Positions 1-5,400 of a stretch of DNA of 6,648 nucleotides are shown here, piece by piece. Made by a program: the position numbers and the translations under genes. The notes beneath the pieces are model-generated. The model was not told the DNA's origin. It saw nothing but the letters and a program-made list of their open reading frames with translations, and made no database searches. Position 1 is the first letter of the stretch. Every line of letters begins with the position of its first letter. Source of the DNA: Methylococcaceae bacterium. Its GTDB lineage: Bacteria > Pseudomonadota > Gammaproteobacteria > Methylococcales > Methylomonadaceae. The stretch is taken from the NCBI GenBank assembly GCA_947505055.1, contig CANNLO010000269.1, forward strand, positions 1 through 6,648, written 5' to 3'.

Positions 1-49
1 TCGTCTTGATAATGACAACTGCGTTGAATATATATTTATAGAGGTAATT

Positions 50-772
50 ATGTTGAAAACTAAATCAATCAAAACATTGGGATCGGTCATAGCGTTAGCA
101 CTTTTTAGCGGGGCCGCATCGGCAAGCTTAATTGCTGACACGACCATATTTCCCGACGGAGCTGCTTTTGCCCTTAATTCTGGCGGGGAATGGGCGGCAG
201 GCTATTTTTCCATTAATAACGTGAATGTATGCTCAAATGGCTGCGACATCACCGGAGCAAAGCTACTGCTTGATCTCTCCGGCGGATATGAGAACACACC
301 TTTTCCAAAAGATAATGTAAAGCTTGAACTGTTCAGTAACTCAGGTTCTTCTTCCAATCCAGTGCCTGGTCAAAGCCTGTTTACACTGACCAATCCAACA
401 ACCGTTACTCAAGATCTTTCCGGCGGCCGCGTCGGTACCTTTGTTGAGTTCACTGCAGCCGCGCAAGCTCAAAATTTTCCTGCATTACTGCAACCGAATA
501 GTCACTACTGGCTCAAACTAACCAACGTAAATCAATCACCAGAGTTCGGATGGTATTACGACGGCTTTGACTCAAGTAGAGCTGATCAGGCTTGGGCGGC
601 GTCTGGTTTCGGCAACGGAACGGGTACTCCCATGATTTTTCAGGTTTACGGTGTCAATAGCCTCACCTCTAGGCTTGCACCCGGAAGTATTCCGATTCCT
701 GGTGCGGTTTGGATGATGGGTTCCGCGCTGATTGGCTTCACAATTACGGGACGCAGAAAAAAAACGAACTAA
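50..772 (+). CDS. PEP-CTERM/VPLPA-CTERM surface protein, possible choice-of-anchor R domain
   Basis: This encodes a 240-aa exported protein. Residues 1-25 form a Sec signal peptide (basic K3/K5/K8, hydrophobic VIALALF, cleavage likely after ASA-25). Residues 214-240 are a PEP-CTERM type sorting tail: IPIPGAVW motif, hydrophobic stretch, then the basic cluster GRRKK. Proteins with such tails are processed by an exosortase (not encoded here) and reach the cell surface. The middle is Gly/Ser/Asn-rich and beta-like, with a Cys pair (CSNGC, near residues 61-65), a YWLKL strand and a Trp-rich segment (FGWYYDGF). This pattern recalls the choice-of-anchor R domains of PEP-CTERM proteins, but that assignment is from memory and tentative. 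The frame is open back to the window edge; ATG 50 is chosen because GAGG (41-44) lies 5 nt upstream and the signal peptide begins there. Its promoter lies outside the window or in the first 40 bases. The substrate or ligand is unknown. Confidence 0.88.
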   Translation: MLKTKSIKTLGSVIALALFSGAASASLIADTTIFPDGAAFALNSGGEWAAGYFSINNVNVCSNGCDITGAKLLLDLSGGYENTPFPKDNVKLELFSNSGSSSNPVPGQSLFTLTNPTTVTQDLSGGRVGTFVEFTAAAQAQNFPALLQPNSHYWLKLTNVNQSPEFGWYYDGFDSSRADQAWAASGFGNGTGTPMIFQVYGVNSLTSRLAPGSIPIPGAVWMMGSALIGFTITGRRKKTN

Positions 773-785
773 TCAAACTAACTTT

Positions 786-798
786 GGGTTACCAACCC
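786..798 (+). repeat. small inverted repeat between PEP-CTERM gene and sigma-54-like promoter
   Basis: GGGTT-ACC-AACCC forms a 5-bp perfect stem with a 3-nt loop, 22 bp before the -24 box at 820. It has no T-tract, so it is a poor terminator. It could be a weak hairpin after the upstream gene or an operator half-site pair; nothing in the sequence decides between these. Confidence 0.3.
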
Positions 799-819
799 TA
801 GTCGACCTCGTGTACGCCA

Positions 820-835
820 TGGCACAATGGTTGTT
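820..835 (+). promoter_or_regulatory. sigma-54-type (-24/-12) promoter candidate
   Basis: TGGCAC-N5-TTGTT matches the RpoN consensus TGGCAC-N5-TTGCW at every position but one (the C of the -12 GC is T). The GG (821-822) and the -12 G (833) have the canonical 10-nt separation. Transcription would begin near 846, about 42 nt before the ATG at 888. It lies just downstream of the previous stop codon, as expected for an independently controlled gene. Dependence on an enhancer-binding protein follows from the promoter class; no activator site was recognised upstream. Confidence 0.6.
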
Positions 836-873
836 TATAACAAAAAATGGCTTAACAACTTTTTTTTATATGC

Positions 874-880
874 AAAGGAG
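874..880 (+). promoter_or_regulatory. ribosome binding site that sets the start at 888
   Basis: AAAGGAG sits 7 nt before ATG 888. The reading frame is open further upstream to an ATG at 732, inside the preceding gene. That longer start has no comparable Shine-Dalgarno site and would bury the signal peptide under about 52 extra residues. It would also place the start upstream of the sigma-54-like promoter. Confidence 0.8.
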
Positions 881-887
881 TTTTACC

Positions 888-1772
888 ATGAAAATGAAAA
901 TATTAACCGCAGCTGTATTAGTCGGCATCTCATCAATGGCCAACGCTGATCCGTTACCTGTACCGTCGATTTACAATAAAGGCCCAGCAACGCCAATATT
1001 GAATACGACCGACATGCGGGTCGAAGAAAAAACGGCGTTCAGTTTGATGGAAGCATTGATGCAAACCACCGAATCCTACATCTACGCAGCAACCAACTGC
1101 CCATCGCTGTCGGTGGACGTAGAAACATATTCACATTCTGACTCGGCAACTCACTACATTGAAGATAATCTTTTTGGTGGCGTGAGACTTGACGCAACAC
1201 CGCTAACTGCGGTACCCCATTATGGTCAAGCTATCAATGTCAAACAATCCTATAAAGACGGCGCACTTGATGCCCGCTGGAATAGTAGACCAATAAAAAA
1301 TGCAAAAGGTCTGTATGTATTTAACGAAGTGAACAACATGATGATCAATGAAAAATTTGGCGCTCAAGTCAAGGGCCAAAACATTGCACCGGATCAATTC
1401 TACGGCTCGGTTATCAAAGACTTCTACTACGGTAACACATTCCTATCAACCGGTTTGCGTGAAGTCATTTACGACTATGGCTTACAGTCTTTAACAAAAT
1501 CTGGCTATCCTGTCAACAAATGGTGGCAAAGATCTGTCTCTGTACGTGACAACGGTCAACCAGCTTGTACTGTATTCCAAAAAGATCGTTTAGTGGGATC
1601 AAGCGCCTGCCGTATCGTGCTGTCAACAACAGGTTACAATCAAGACGGCTTGTTCTGGCAAAAAGGTAAGTTGACAGTAGGAAAAGTGGCACCAGTAAAT
1701 GCAGATGGTTCATCTAATTCAACAGAGCTAGACAGCTGCGTTCTAACTACAGCAGAAATTCCACAGATTTAA
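888..1772 (+). CDS. exported protein of unknown function, paralog of the next gene
   Basis: This encodes a 294-aa protein with a clear Sec signal peptide (MKMKILTAAVLVGISSMANA, cleavage after ANA-20). No known family was recognised and no PEP-CTERM tail is present. A predicted amphipathic helix (about residues 46-68) leads to Cys71. The C-terminal part contains KWWQR, VRDNG and ACRIV elements and Cys227, Cys241 and Cys284. Residues 205-264 align without gaps to residues 192-251 of the downstream gene (1921-2718), about 21 of 60 identical by eye. Cys71 and Cys241 correspond to Cys51 and Cys228 there, suggesting a conserved periplasmic disulfide. A sigma-54-like promoter precedes the gene and a strong terminator follows, so it is probably monocistronic. 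Start choice rests on the AAAGGAG at 874-880; ATG 894 is a possible alternative. The role may be adhesin-like, enzymatic or structural; the sequence does not say. Confidence 0.85.
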   Translation: MKMKILTAAVLVGISSMANADPLPVPSIYNKGPATPILNTTDMRVEEKTAFSLMEALMQTTESYIYAATNCPSLSVDVETYSHSDSATHYIEDNLFGGVRLDATPLTAVPHYGQAINVKQSYKDGALDARWNSRPIKNAKGLYVFNEVNNMMINEKFGAQVKGQNIAPDQFYGSVIKDFYYGNTFLSTGLREVIYDYGLQSLTKSGYPVNKWWQRSVSVRDNGQPACTVFQKDRLVGSSACRIVLSTTGYNQDGLFWQKGKLTVGKVAPVNADGSSNSTELDSCVLTTAEIPQI

Positions 1773-1801
1773 GAGCTGAATTCTAAAACGCTTTAACCAA
1801 C

Positions 1802-1829
1802 AATCGCCCGGCCTTCGCCGGGCGATTTT
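1802..1829 (+). terminator. Rho-independent terminator
   Basis: A perfect 11-bp, GC-rich stem (1802-1812 with 1817-1827, AATCGCCCGGC and its complement) closes a CTTC tetraloop and runs into TTTT (1826-1829). It lies 30 nt after the stop at 1772 and separates the two paralogous genes transcriptionally. Confidence 0.88.
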
Positions 1830-1872
1830 CCAGGAAACAACAAGCGATATATTAAACATTCGATAACAGATT

Positions 1873-1900
1873 TTGACACAACTTAAGTCTGCTACCAAAT
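1873..1900 (+). promoter_or_regulatory. possible sigma-70 promoter for the gene at 1921
   Basis: A perfect -35 hexamer TTGACA (1873-1878) is present after the terminator, but the -10 side is poor (CCAAAT at 1895-1900, 16-nt spacing). A promoter is expected here because the terminator isolates the next gene. No GG-N10-GC sigma-54 signature was found between 1830 and 1920. Confidence 0.25.
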
Positions 1901-1920
1901 GTTTTTGAATCGGGAATGCC

Positions 1921-2718
1921 ATGAAACTCTTCGCCTTAATTTCAGTATCTTTATTGGTTTGGTCAAGCTTAGCCCGCGCCGACGAATTACTATCCGCTCA
2001 AGATCGGATGACATTCGCGTTGCTGACAAGCGTTGCTGACATTGTCGCTGCCCGGGCTGATGCAAGTAGTTGTTATGAATTGCAAGGACAATACCCCATC
2101 ACGTTATTTGCTACAGGCGTGAGCGGAGGGCGAATACAAGACAACATGGTTACCTTCGACCTGCAAAATCGAATGGGCTACGTCATGGGATTCCCCTATC
2201 AGGCAATTCCTGAAGTTGGAACGACGATTCAGACCATGTTCTTTCTACCTGCTTCGCTTATCGGTACTACCGATACTCTCCTGCGAATAAAAGAATACAA
2301 GGGAAGATATGTTTACGATTCAACCAACGAATTGCTTACGATGACCAGTAACGTATCACTATTAACACCCATTACTCTCTCAGAATTAAAATATCGTGCA
2401 ACCGAAATTACAAACTTCAGCCCCGACTCAACCAATAGCCTAGAAGGTACAAATATCTCAAATGATGGTTGGGGTATGAACGCATTAATGAATTCAGATT
2501 TTCCAAGATCAAAATACTGGAAACGCTTCAAGATTTCTCGCGACGAAGGCGTAAATGCTCGTACAGTTTTAGTTAGTGACATACTCTATGACGGCCAGTC
2601 CTGTCGAGTAGAAATCGATATGAATGGACATAATGGTTCCGACTACATCAATCAGAATGGCTATTTAACCATTGACGTGTCGGAACCCCATGATCCAGTC
2701 AACTTTTCTTTCAATTAA
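1921..2718 (+). CDS. exported protein of unknown function, diverged paralog of the preceding gene
   Basis: This encodes a 265-aa protein. The signal peptide spans residues 1-20 (hydrophobic LFALISVSLLVW, cleavage after ARA-20). The mature protein has just two Cys residues, 51 and 228. Both align with Cys71 and Cys241 of the upstream paralog, so a single conserved disulfide is likely. Residues 192-251 (SDFPRSKYWKRF start, through SRDEG, DGQSCRV and NQNGYLTI) match the upstream protein without gaps. The middle (about 60-180) is much more diverged: this protein has repeated hydrophobic strands and a Ser/Thr/Asn-rich stretch. No PEP-CTERM tail is present. ATG 1921 has only a weak GGGA (1912-1915) upstream, 5 nt away; the signal peptide supports this start. 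It is separated from the paralog by a terminator. The family was not recognised and no function is proposed. Confidence 0.82.
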   Translation: MKLFALISVSLLVWSSLARADELLSAQDRMTFALLTSVADIVAARADASSCYELQGQYPITLFATGVSGGRIQDNMVTFDLQNRMGYVMGFPYQAIPEVGTTIQTMFFLPASLIGTTDTLLRIKEYKGRYVYDSTNELLTMTSNVSLLTPITLSELKYRATEITNFSPDSTNSLEGTNISNDGWGMNALMNSDFPRSKYWKRFKISRDEGVNARTVLVSDILYDGQSCRVEIDMNGHNGSDYINQNGYLTIDVSEPHDPVNFSFN

Positions 2719-2779
2719 TGACTGGACAAAGAAATTACTTAAGTGAAACTTTCGTTTAAGAAAAATCAATTCATAGATC

Positions 2780-2923
2780 ATGAAAAACATACTCAAGGTC
2801 GGTTTGGTTGCACTATTTGGTTCCGGCTTAAATGTTAAAGTCTTTGTGGAATCGCTTAAAGTAACCGATTTGTTTAACAATGGTCTGGCTGCAGCATCGT
2901 CCATTAAGTTGCAAGCCGATTAA
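2780..2923 (+). CDS. doubtful 47-aa ORF, possibly a gene remnant
   Basis: ATG 2780 opens a 47-codon frame beginning MKNILKVGLVALFGSGLNV, which resembles a signal peptide (two Lys, then a hydrophobic run). It continues with a short polar/Ala-Ser segment and stops at TAA 2921-2923. There is no Shine-Dalgarno sequence upstream (TTCATAGATC), and no cleavage site is convincing. It could be the first part of a decayed exported protein gene, a small secreted or membrane peptide, or chance. No family was recognised. Confidence 0.2.
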   Translation: MKNILKVGLVALFGSGLNVKVFVESLKVTDLFNNGLAAASSIKLQAD

Positions 2924-3255
2924 ATATCGAGCTCAATGCTATTAGAAGGCGAAGACCGACAAAAACAACACTGTTGGCTTTGAATTTTAATACTAAAGTT
3001 TCGGGGCTCATTTTTTGAAATTGTATTATAACCAATTGTTTATATAGCTATTAGTCTGCGGTTAAAAAAGTTGATTAATTGATTTTAATTTTGGCAGAAA
3101 AAGCTATATGCGGTTTCTCAAGTAAAATCAGTTTTTAATTGTTTTTTAACAGTGAGTTAATAAAAACACGAACTCAGAAACTTTAGTAAATTGATACATC
3201 TTGATGATTTTAACCAAGCCCATGCATTGCCGCGGGCAAATTGAACGTATTATTT

Positions 3256-3259
3256 GGAG
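3256..3259 (+). promoter_or_regulatory. ribosome binding site that sets the start at 3266
   Basis: GGAG is followed by a 6-nt T-run and ATG 3266. The frame could also start at TTG 3254, but that codon overlaps this Shine-Dalgarno site, so the ATG is the better choice. Confidence 0.7.
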
Positions 3260-3265
3260 TTTTTT

Positions 3266-3952
3266 ATGATTTTTTTGAACTCTCTGGAGTTAAATTTAAA
3301 AACGCTGATAGTTTTATCTCTATTAGCATTCACCAATCTTGCCAATGCCTCATTAGTAAAGGTCGAAGACGCGGGGCTTTATAATTGGCAATCTATTCAA
3401 AAAAATGCGCCAGGATTCGGCAGCAGTGGCCCAATAACTATAAACTGGGATCCAAACAACGATTTCTATTCAGAGCTTCTTTCATACGATAGCGGCTATT
3501 CAGGCGGAGCAGGGGCATTTTGTTTTTATGGCAACTTCTTCAGTTGTGCTTTAGAACTTTCAGTAACAGCGGAAAGTACTATTATGAAGTTAGAAAGTTT
3601 TACTCTTGGCTATTCTGGCGATAAAGGAATTGTTCAATACAATGTAATCGATTTGGCAACCGAGGCTAGCGTATTTTCCGGTGCACCATGGGTTAGCGGA
3701 AGCAGTGTCTCACTTATTGATGTGAATGCATCATCAGATAAAGGTTTTCTTATATTATTTGGACCTGATGGATTCAACGGGGGTATTAACAATATTGCCT
3801 ATAGTTATAACGCCTATAGTTATAACCAATCCGCGCCCATTCCCTTACCGACAGCAGTTTGGCTTTTCGGTAGCGCTTTAATTGGACTGATAGGTTTTTC
3901 TCGCCAGTCCCGAAGCGTGACGGGGTTTGTAACCCCGTCAATCACGTTTTGA
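3266..3952 (+). CDS. PEP-CTERM/VPLPA-CTERM surface protein with REP-encoded C-terminal tail
   Basis: This encodes a 228-aa protein. The Sec signal peptide covers about residues 1-29 (hydrophobic LIVLSLLAFTNL, ANA-S cleavage). The mature domain is Gly/Ser/aromatic-rich and beta-like, with two Cys near residues 86 and 93 (FCFYGNFFSCA), as in many PEP-CTERM proteins without a named domain. A linker contains a perfect AYSYN duplication (about 178-187). The sorting tail starts at residue 192: IPLPTAVW, a hydrophobic segment (LFGSALIGLIGF) and the basic SRQSR. It then continues for 11 unusual residues (218-228, VTGFVTPSITF), encoded by a REP-like palindrome that also supplies the TGA stop. PEP-CTERM proteins normally end within a few residues of the basic cluster, so the ancestral stop was probably displaced. 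Exosortase processing in the envelope is inferred from the tail. The ligand or function is unknown. Confidence 0.85.
   Translation: MIFLNSLELNLKTLIVLSLLAFTNLANASLVKVEDAGLYNWQSIQKNAPGFGSSGPITINWDPNNDFYSELLSYDSGYSGGAGAFCFYGNFFSCALELSVTAESTIMKLESFTLGYSGDKGIVQYNVIDLATEASVFSGAPWVSGSSVSLIDVNASSDKGFLILFGPDGFNGGINNIAYSYNAYSYNQSAPIPLPTAVWLFGSALIGLIGFSRQSRSVTGFVTPSITF
3797..3826 (+). repeat. perfect 15-bp tandem duplication in coding sequence
   Basis: GCCTATAGTTATAAC occurs twice head-to-tail (3797-3811 and 3812-3826), duplicating AYSYN in frame just before the sorting tail of the PEP-CTERM protein. The perfect identity suggests a recent slippage event that lengthened the linker. Confidence 0.9.
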
Positions 3953-4003
3953 AAGCTATTGAAGTCTTGAAACGTTTCGGTCGGGGCTACAAACCTCGAC
4001 CGG
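3918..4003. repeat. REP/BIME-like pair of inverted palindromic units
   Basis: Unit A (3918-3940) is a perfect 10-bp stem, TGACGGGGTT/AACCCCGTCA, with a TGT loop. Unit B (3978-4002) is a 9-bp stem, CGGTCGGGG/CCTCGACCG, with one G-T pair and a 7-nt loop. Reverse-complemented unit B shares with unit A a GGTTTGTA core, the following CCCCG, and ACGTTT at the same distance, so the two are copies in opposite orientation, as in REP doublets (BIMEs). The palindrome GAAACGTTTC (3969-3978) lies between the two stems. No T-tract follows either stem, so they are not typical terminators, although they could protect the 3' end of the upstream mRNA. Unit A lies inside the end of the preceding gene. Confidence 0.72.
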
Positions 4004-4035
4004 CATCACTAAAGCACAAGCAGCATTAGATAAGT

Positions 4036-4051
4036 TGGTATTAAATTTGCG
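4036..4051 (+). promoter_or_regulatory. sigma-54-type (-24/-12) promoter candidate
   Basis: TGGTAT-N5-TTGCG has GG at 4037-4038 and GC at 4049-4050 with the exact 10-nt separation required by RpoN. The -12 side is consensus (TTTGC) and the -24 side keeps TTGG. The predicted start near 4062 leaves a leader of about 32 nt containing the AGGAG site at 4079-4083. The REP doublet lies immediately upstream. Confidence 0.55.
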
Positions 4052-4093
4052 GTTATTTTATTAGGTTAGCCTATATGTAGGAGCAAAAAAATT

Positions 4094-4540
4094 ATGTCCA
4101 TTTTAAATAAAATGATCTTTGCTTTGATGCTATTTTTATATTTGCTGAGTAGTAATGCCGCTTTAATTTCGACTAATGGCAACAGCGAATTCACTTATGA
4201 ACATAGGTTAGTCGGCCTATTGGAGGGGGCTAAAGCATCAGGTGATACTTTGGTTTTTGTCCCCCCAATTTTTTTGGTATTAAGAGAAAATAGTATTGAT
4301 AGGGATCTTGGCAGCAGAGTTTTTGTAGCCAAAGTTGATCCATCATCTGAACACGAAATGGCTTCAATAAGTAAGTATACAAAAAAAGATGACCTGTCCG
4401 AAGGAGCTAAACCCAACGTGGCCGACAAAGGAAATAATCTGCCAGAAGTAAAACCAGTGCCTTTGCCTCAGGCAATATGGTTGTTTGGTGCAGGTTTGAT
4501 TGGTTTACTTTCAGTAGCAAAACGGAAAAATATTATGTGA
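4094..4540 (+). CDS. small PEP-CTERM/VPLPA-CTERM protein of unknown function
   Basis: This encodes a 148-aa protein. The Sec signal peptide is residues 1-22 or 23 (very hydrophobic MIFALMLFLYLLSS, cleavage around SNA-A). The mature part is short, about 98 residues. It has a hydrophobic strand pair (TLVFVPPIFLVL and RVFVAKV) and then a charged, Lys/Glu/Asp-rich and probably disordered linker (about residues 90-120). The sorting tail is residues 122-148: VPLPQAIW, a hydrophobic segment (LFGAGLIGLLSV) and basic AKRKN. It has no Cys. AGGAG (4079-4083) supports ATG 4094. It follows the 3266-3952 gene by 141 bp but probably has its own sigma-54-type promoter. No domain was recognised; its small size suggests a surface anchor or matrix peptide rather than an enzyme, but this is an inference. 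Confidence 0.82.
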   Translation: MSILNKMIFALMLFLYLLSSNAALISTNGNSEFTYEHRLVGLLEGAKASGDTLVFVPPIFLVLRENSIDRDLGSRVFVAKVDPSSEHEMASISKYTKKDDLSEGAKPNVADKGNNLPEVKPVPLPQAIWLFGAGLIGLLSVAKRKNIM

Positions 4541-4551
4541 TTTTTGGGTAA

Positions 4552-4701
4552 TATGGAAAAAGTAAGATTGGACTGTCGGCTATACGTCAGTTTGAGGCTA
4601 ACATGAATGAGCTTATTGAAAATCCGGGTTATGAAATGGCTTTAACTTTATGTACGATTTACGGTGGCTGTGCTTTGTATATACCCAATGCCAAGGGGTA
4701 A
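4552..4701 (+). pseudogene. remnant of a Mor-like transcription activator gene
   Basis: The frame open from 4552 to the TAA at 4699-4701 reads ...SAIRQFEANMNELIENPG followed by YEMALTLCTIYGGCALYIPN. The pattern of a hydrophobic helix, then GG-x-x-[LV]-Y-I-P, matches the region of the phage Mu Mor / Mor-like family just before its helix-turn-helix. No helix-turn-helix follows, because the frame ends at a stop created where a GTAAGCG sequence (an IS66-type end) begins. The only good start is ATG 4603 with GAGG (4594-4597) 5 nt upstream, giving 32 codons; homology-like sequence extends further upstream in frame without a start codon, so the 5' end may also be damaged. In intact form such proteins activate phage or phage-defence promoters or act as small DNA-binding regulators. 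The match is from memory of a short motif, hence moderate confidence. Confidence 0.45.
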
Positions 4702-5063
4702 GCGCCCAGCGCAGGCATCTATTTTTACCTAGCAAAATCATCCATCCTTATCATTTGGAATGAAGATGAGTAATGGCTTTATCAGCAAGCTGGAAAAATT
4801 ATATTGAAACCTGGCAGAGCAGCGGTTTATCGCAAGCGGCCTATTGCCGACAACAGGGCATTAATGCCCAATCCTTTTCGAATCAGCTGCATGCATTCCG
4901 ATCCCAGTGTCCAACTAAGCCGCAGGCGCTGATTCCTGTTCAAATCCAGCATCCACAGCCTGAAATAATGGCGCTACAACTCGTCCAGGGGCATCGACTG
5001 GAGCTGCCCTCGTCGATTTCAGCGCCGTGGCTGGCGGAGTTGCTGCTGCGATGCCTAGTTTGA
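4698..5063 (+). mobile_element. IS66-family remnant: left end plus tnpA
   Basis: GTAAGCGCCCAGCG at 4698 resembles the GTAA-starting terminal inverted repeats of IS66-family elements, and it is followed 62 nt later by an intact-looking IS66 tnpA. The tnpB and tnpC (transposase) genes and a matching right-end inverted repeat are absent in the following 1.5 kb, so the element was deleted from its right side. The right limit is uncertain, somewhere between about 5050 and 5090. The 8 bases before the left end (GCCAAGGG, 4690-4697) would be one copy of the target duplication; no second copy was seen downstream. It is not autonomous. Confidence 0.65.
4773..5063 (+). CDS. tnpA: IS66-family accessory protein TnpA
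   Basis: This encodes a 96-aa protein, close to the usual length (about 100 aa) of IS66 TnpA. Residues 7-45 contain the family's helix-turn-helix signature: WKNYIETWQSSGLSQAAYCRQ, then GINAQSFSNQLHAFR. The C-terminus keeps the characteristic end, with LVQGHRLELP and WLAELLLRC. In complete elements TnpA works with TnpB and the DDE transposase TnpC. Here neither partner follows: ATG 5051, roughly where tnpB would start, opens only a 12-codon frame unlike TnpB. The gene is therefore probably a relic that may still bind DNA but cannot support transposition alone. GC is visibly higher than in the AT-rich flanks, consistent with an acquired element. ATG 4773 gives the expected N-terminus; the Shine-Dalgarno site is weak (GGAATGAAG upstream). 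Confidence 0.85.
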   Translation: MALSASWKNYIETWQSSGLSQAAYCRQQGINAQSFSNQLHAFRSQCPTKPQALIPVQIQHPQPEIMALQLVQGHRLELPSSISAPWLAELLLRCLV

Positions 5064-5095
5064 TTAAGTATCAAAGTTTCATATTTTAATAACGT

Positions 5096-5115
5096 TGTAT
5101 CAAAAATATTACAGT
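5096..5115 (+). repeat. 20-bp upstream motif, copy 1
   Basis: TGTATCAAAAATATTACAGT. The motif has partial dyad symmetry (TGTA...TACA, 10 nt between arms), as expected for a dimeric regulator. It is centred about 320 bp before the predicted RTX gene transcription start. Confidence 0.8.
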
Positions 5116-5150
5116 TTAGTTGTTGTTATTACTGCAATCCAAAAAACAGG

Positions 5151-5170
5151 TGTATCAAAAATATTACAGT
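5151..5170 (+). repeat. 20-bp upstream motif, copy 2
   Basis: Identical in all 20 positions to copy 1 and in the same orientation, 55 bp downstream of it (start to start, about five helical turns). Confidence 0.8.
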
Positions 5171-5307
5171 GTCTTTTTTGTTATGGGGGCCTTTATTAAT
5201 TCATTACTAAAAAGTTTTTTATAATAATTATCAATGACTTAGTCAATTCATCTTTAAGAAAAAAAAATTGTAGGGGTTTCCTTGTTGCTACAACCATAAA
5301 ATAAATG

Positions 5308-5327
5308 TGTATCGAAAATATTACAGT
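5308..5327 (+). repeat. 20-bp upstream motif, copy 3
   Basis: Same orientation, one mismatch (A to G at position 7 of the motif). It starts 157 bp after copy 2, close to fifteen helical turns, and ends about 75 bp before the -24 box at 5401. This is a typical enhancer distance for a sigma-54 activator. Confidence 0.8.
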
Positions 5328-5400
5328 TAAGCTAGTTTTGTTTGATAGTTACATGATTAAAAAAATACTTTTCATATATAAAACAAAGGCATATTAATGT

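Larger units (their letters stand above)
2719..3265. other. 547-bp AT-rich intergenic region, mostly without recognisable features
   Basis: Between the stop at 2718 and the ATG at 3266 there is one doubtful 47-codon ORF (2780-2923) and long AT-rich stretches. A G/U-containing hairpin (2738-2760, CTTAA arms) and a 6-bp inverted repeat (3153-3158 with 3171-3176, TGAGTT/AACTCA) are visible, neither with a T-tail. A GG-N10-GA match (3005-3018) resembles a degraded sigma-54 site but lacks the -12 C. No tRNA or confident promoter was seen. The length and low coding density suggest a decayed gene or a long regulatory region for the downstream PEP-CTERM gene. Confidence 0.5.

Noticed and set aside
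732..887. Upstream extension of the 888-1772 gene to an ATG at 732
   Set aside because: It overlaps the preceding gene, lacks a ribosome site, spans the sigma-54-like promoter and would bury the signal peptide. ATG 888 has AAAGGAG at a good distance.
2738..2760. Hairpin after the 1921-2718 gene as a terminator
   Set aside because: The stem is AT-rich with two G-T pairs, and it is followed by A residues, not a T-tract.
2313..2904. Minus-strand open frames over and after the 1921-2718 gene
   Set aside because: They have no signal, motif or ribosome site and overlap a well-supported plus-strand gene.
3092..3105. TGGCAG...GCTAT as a sigma-54 promoter for the 3266 gene
   Set aside because: The GG-to-GC distance is 8 nt instead of 10, which RpoN does not tolerate.
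5096..5327. The 20-bp repeats as a CRISPR array or replication iterons
   Set aside because: Spacings are unequal (55 and 157 bp start to start), copies are only three, and no cas or replication gene is nearby.
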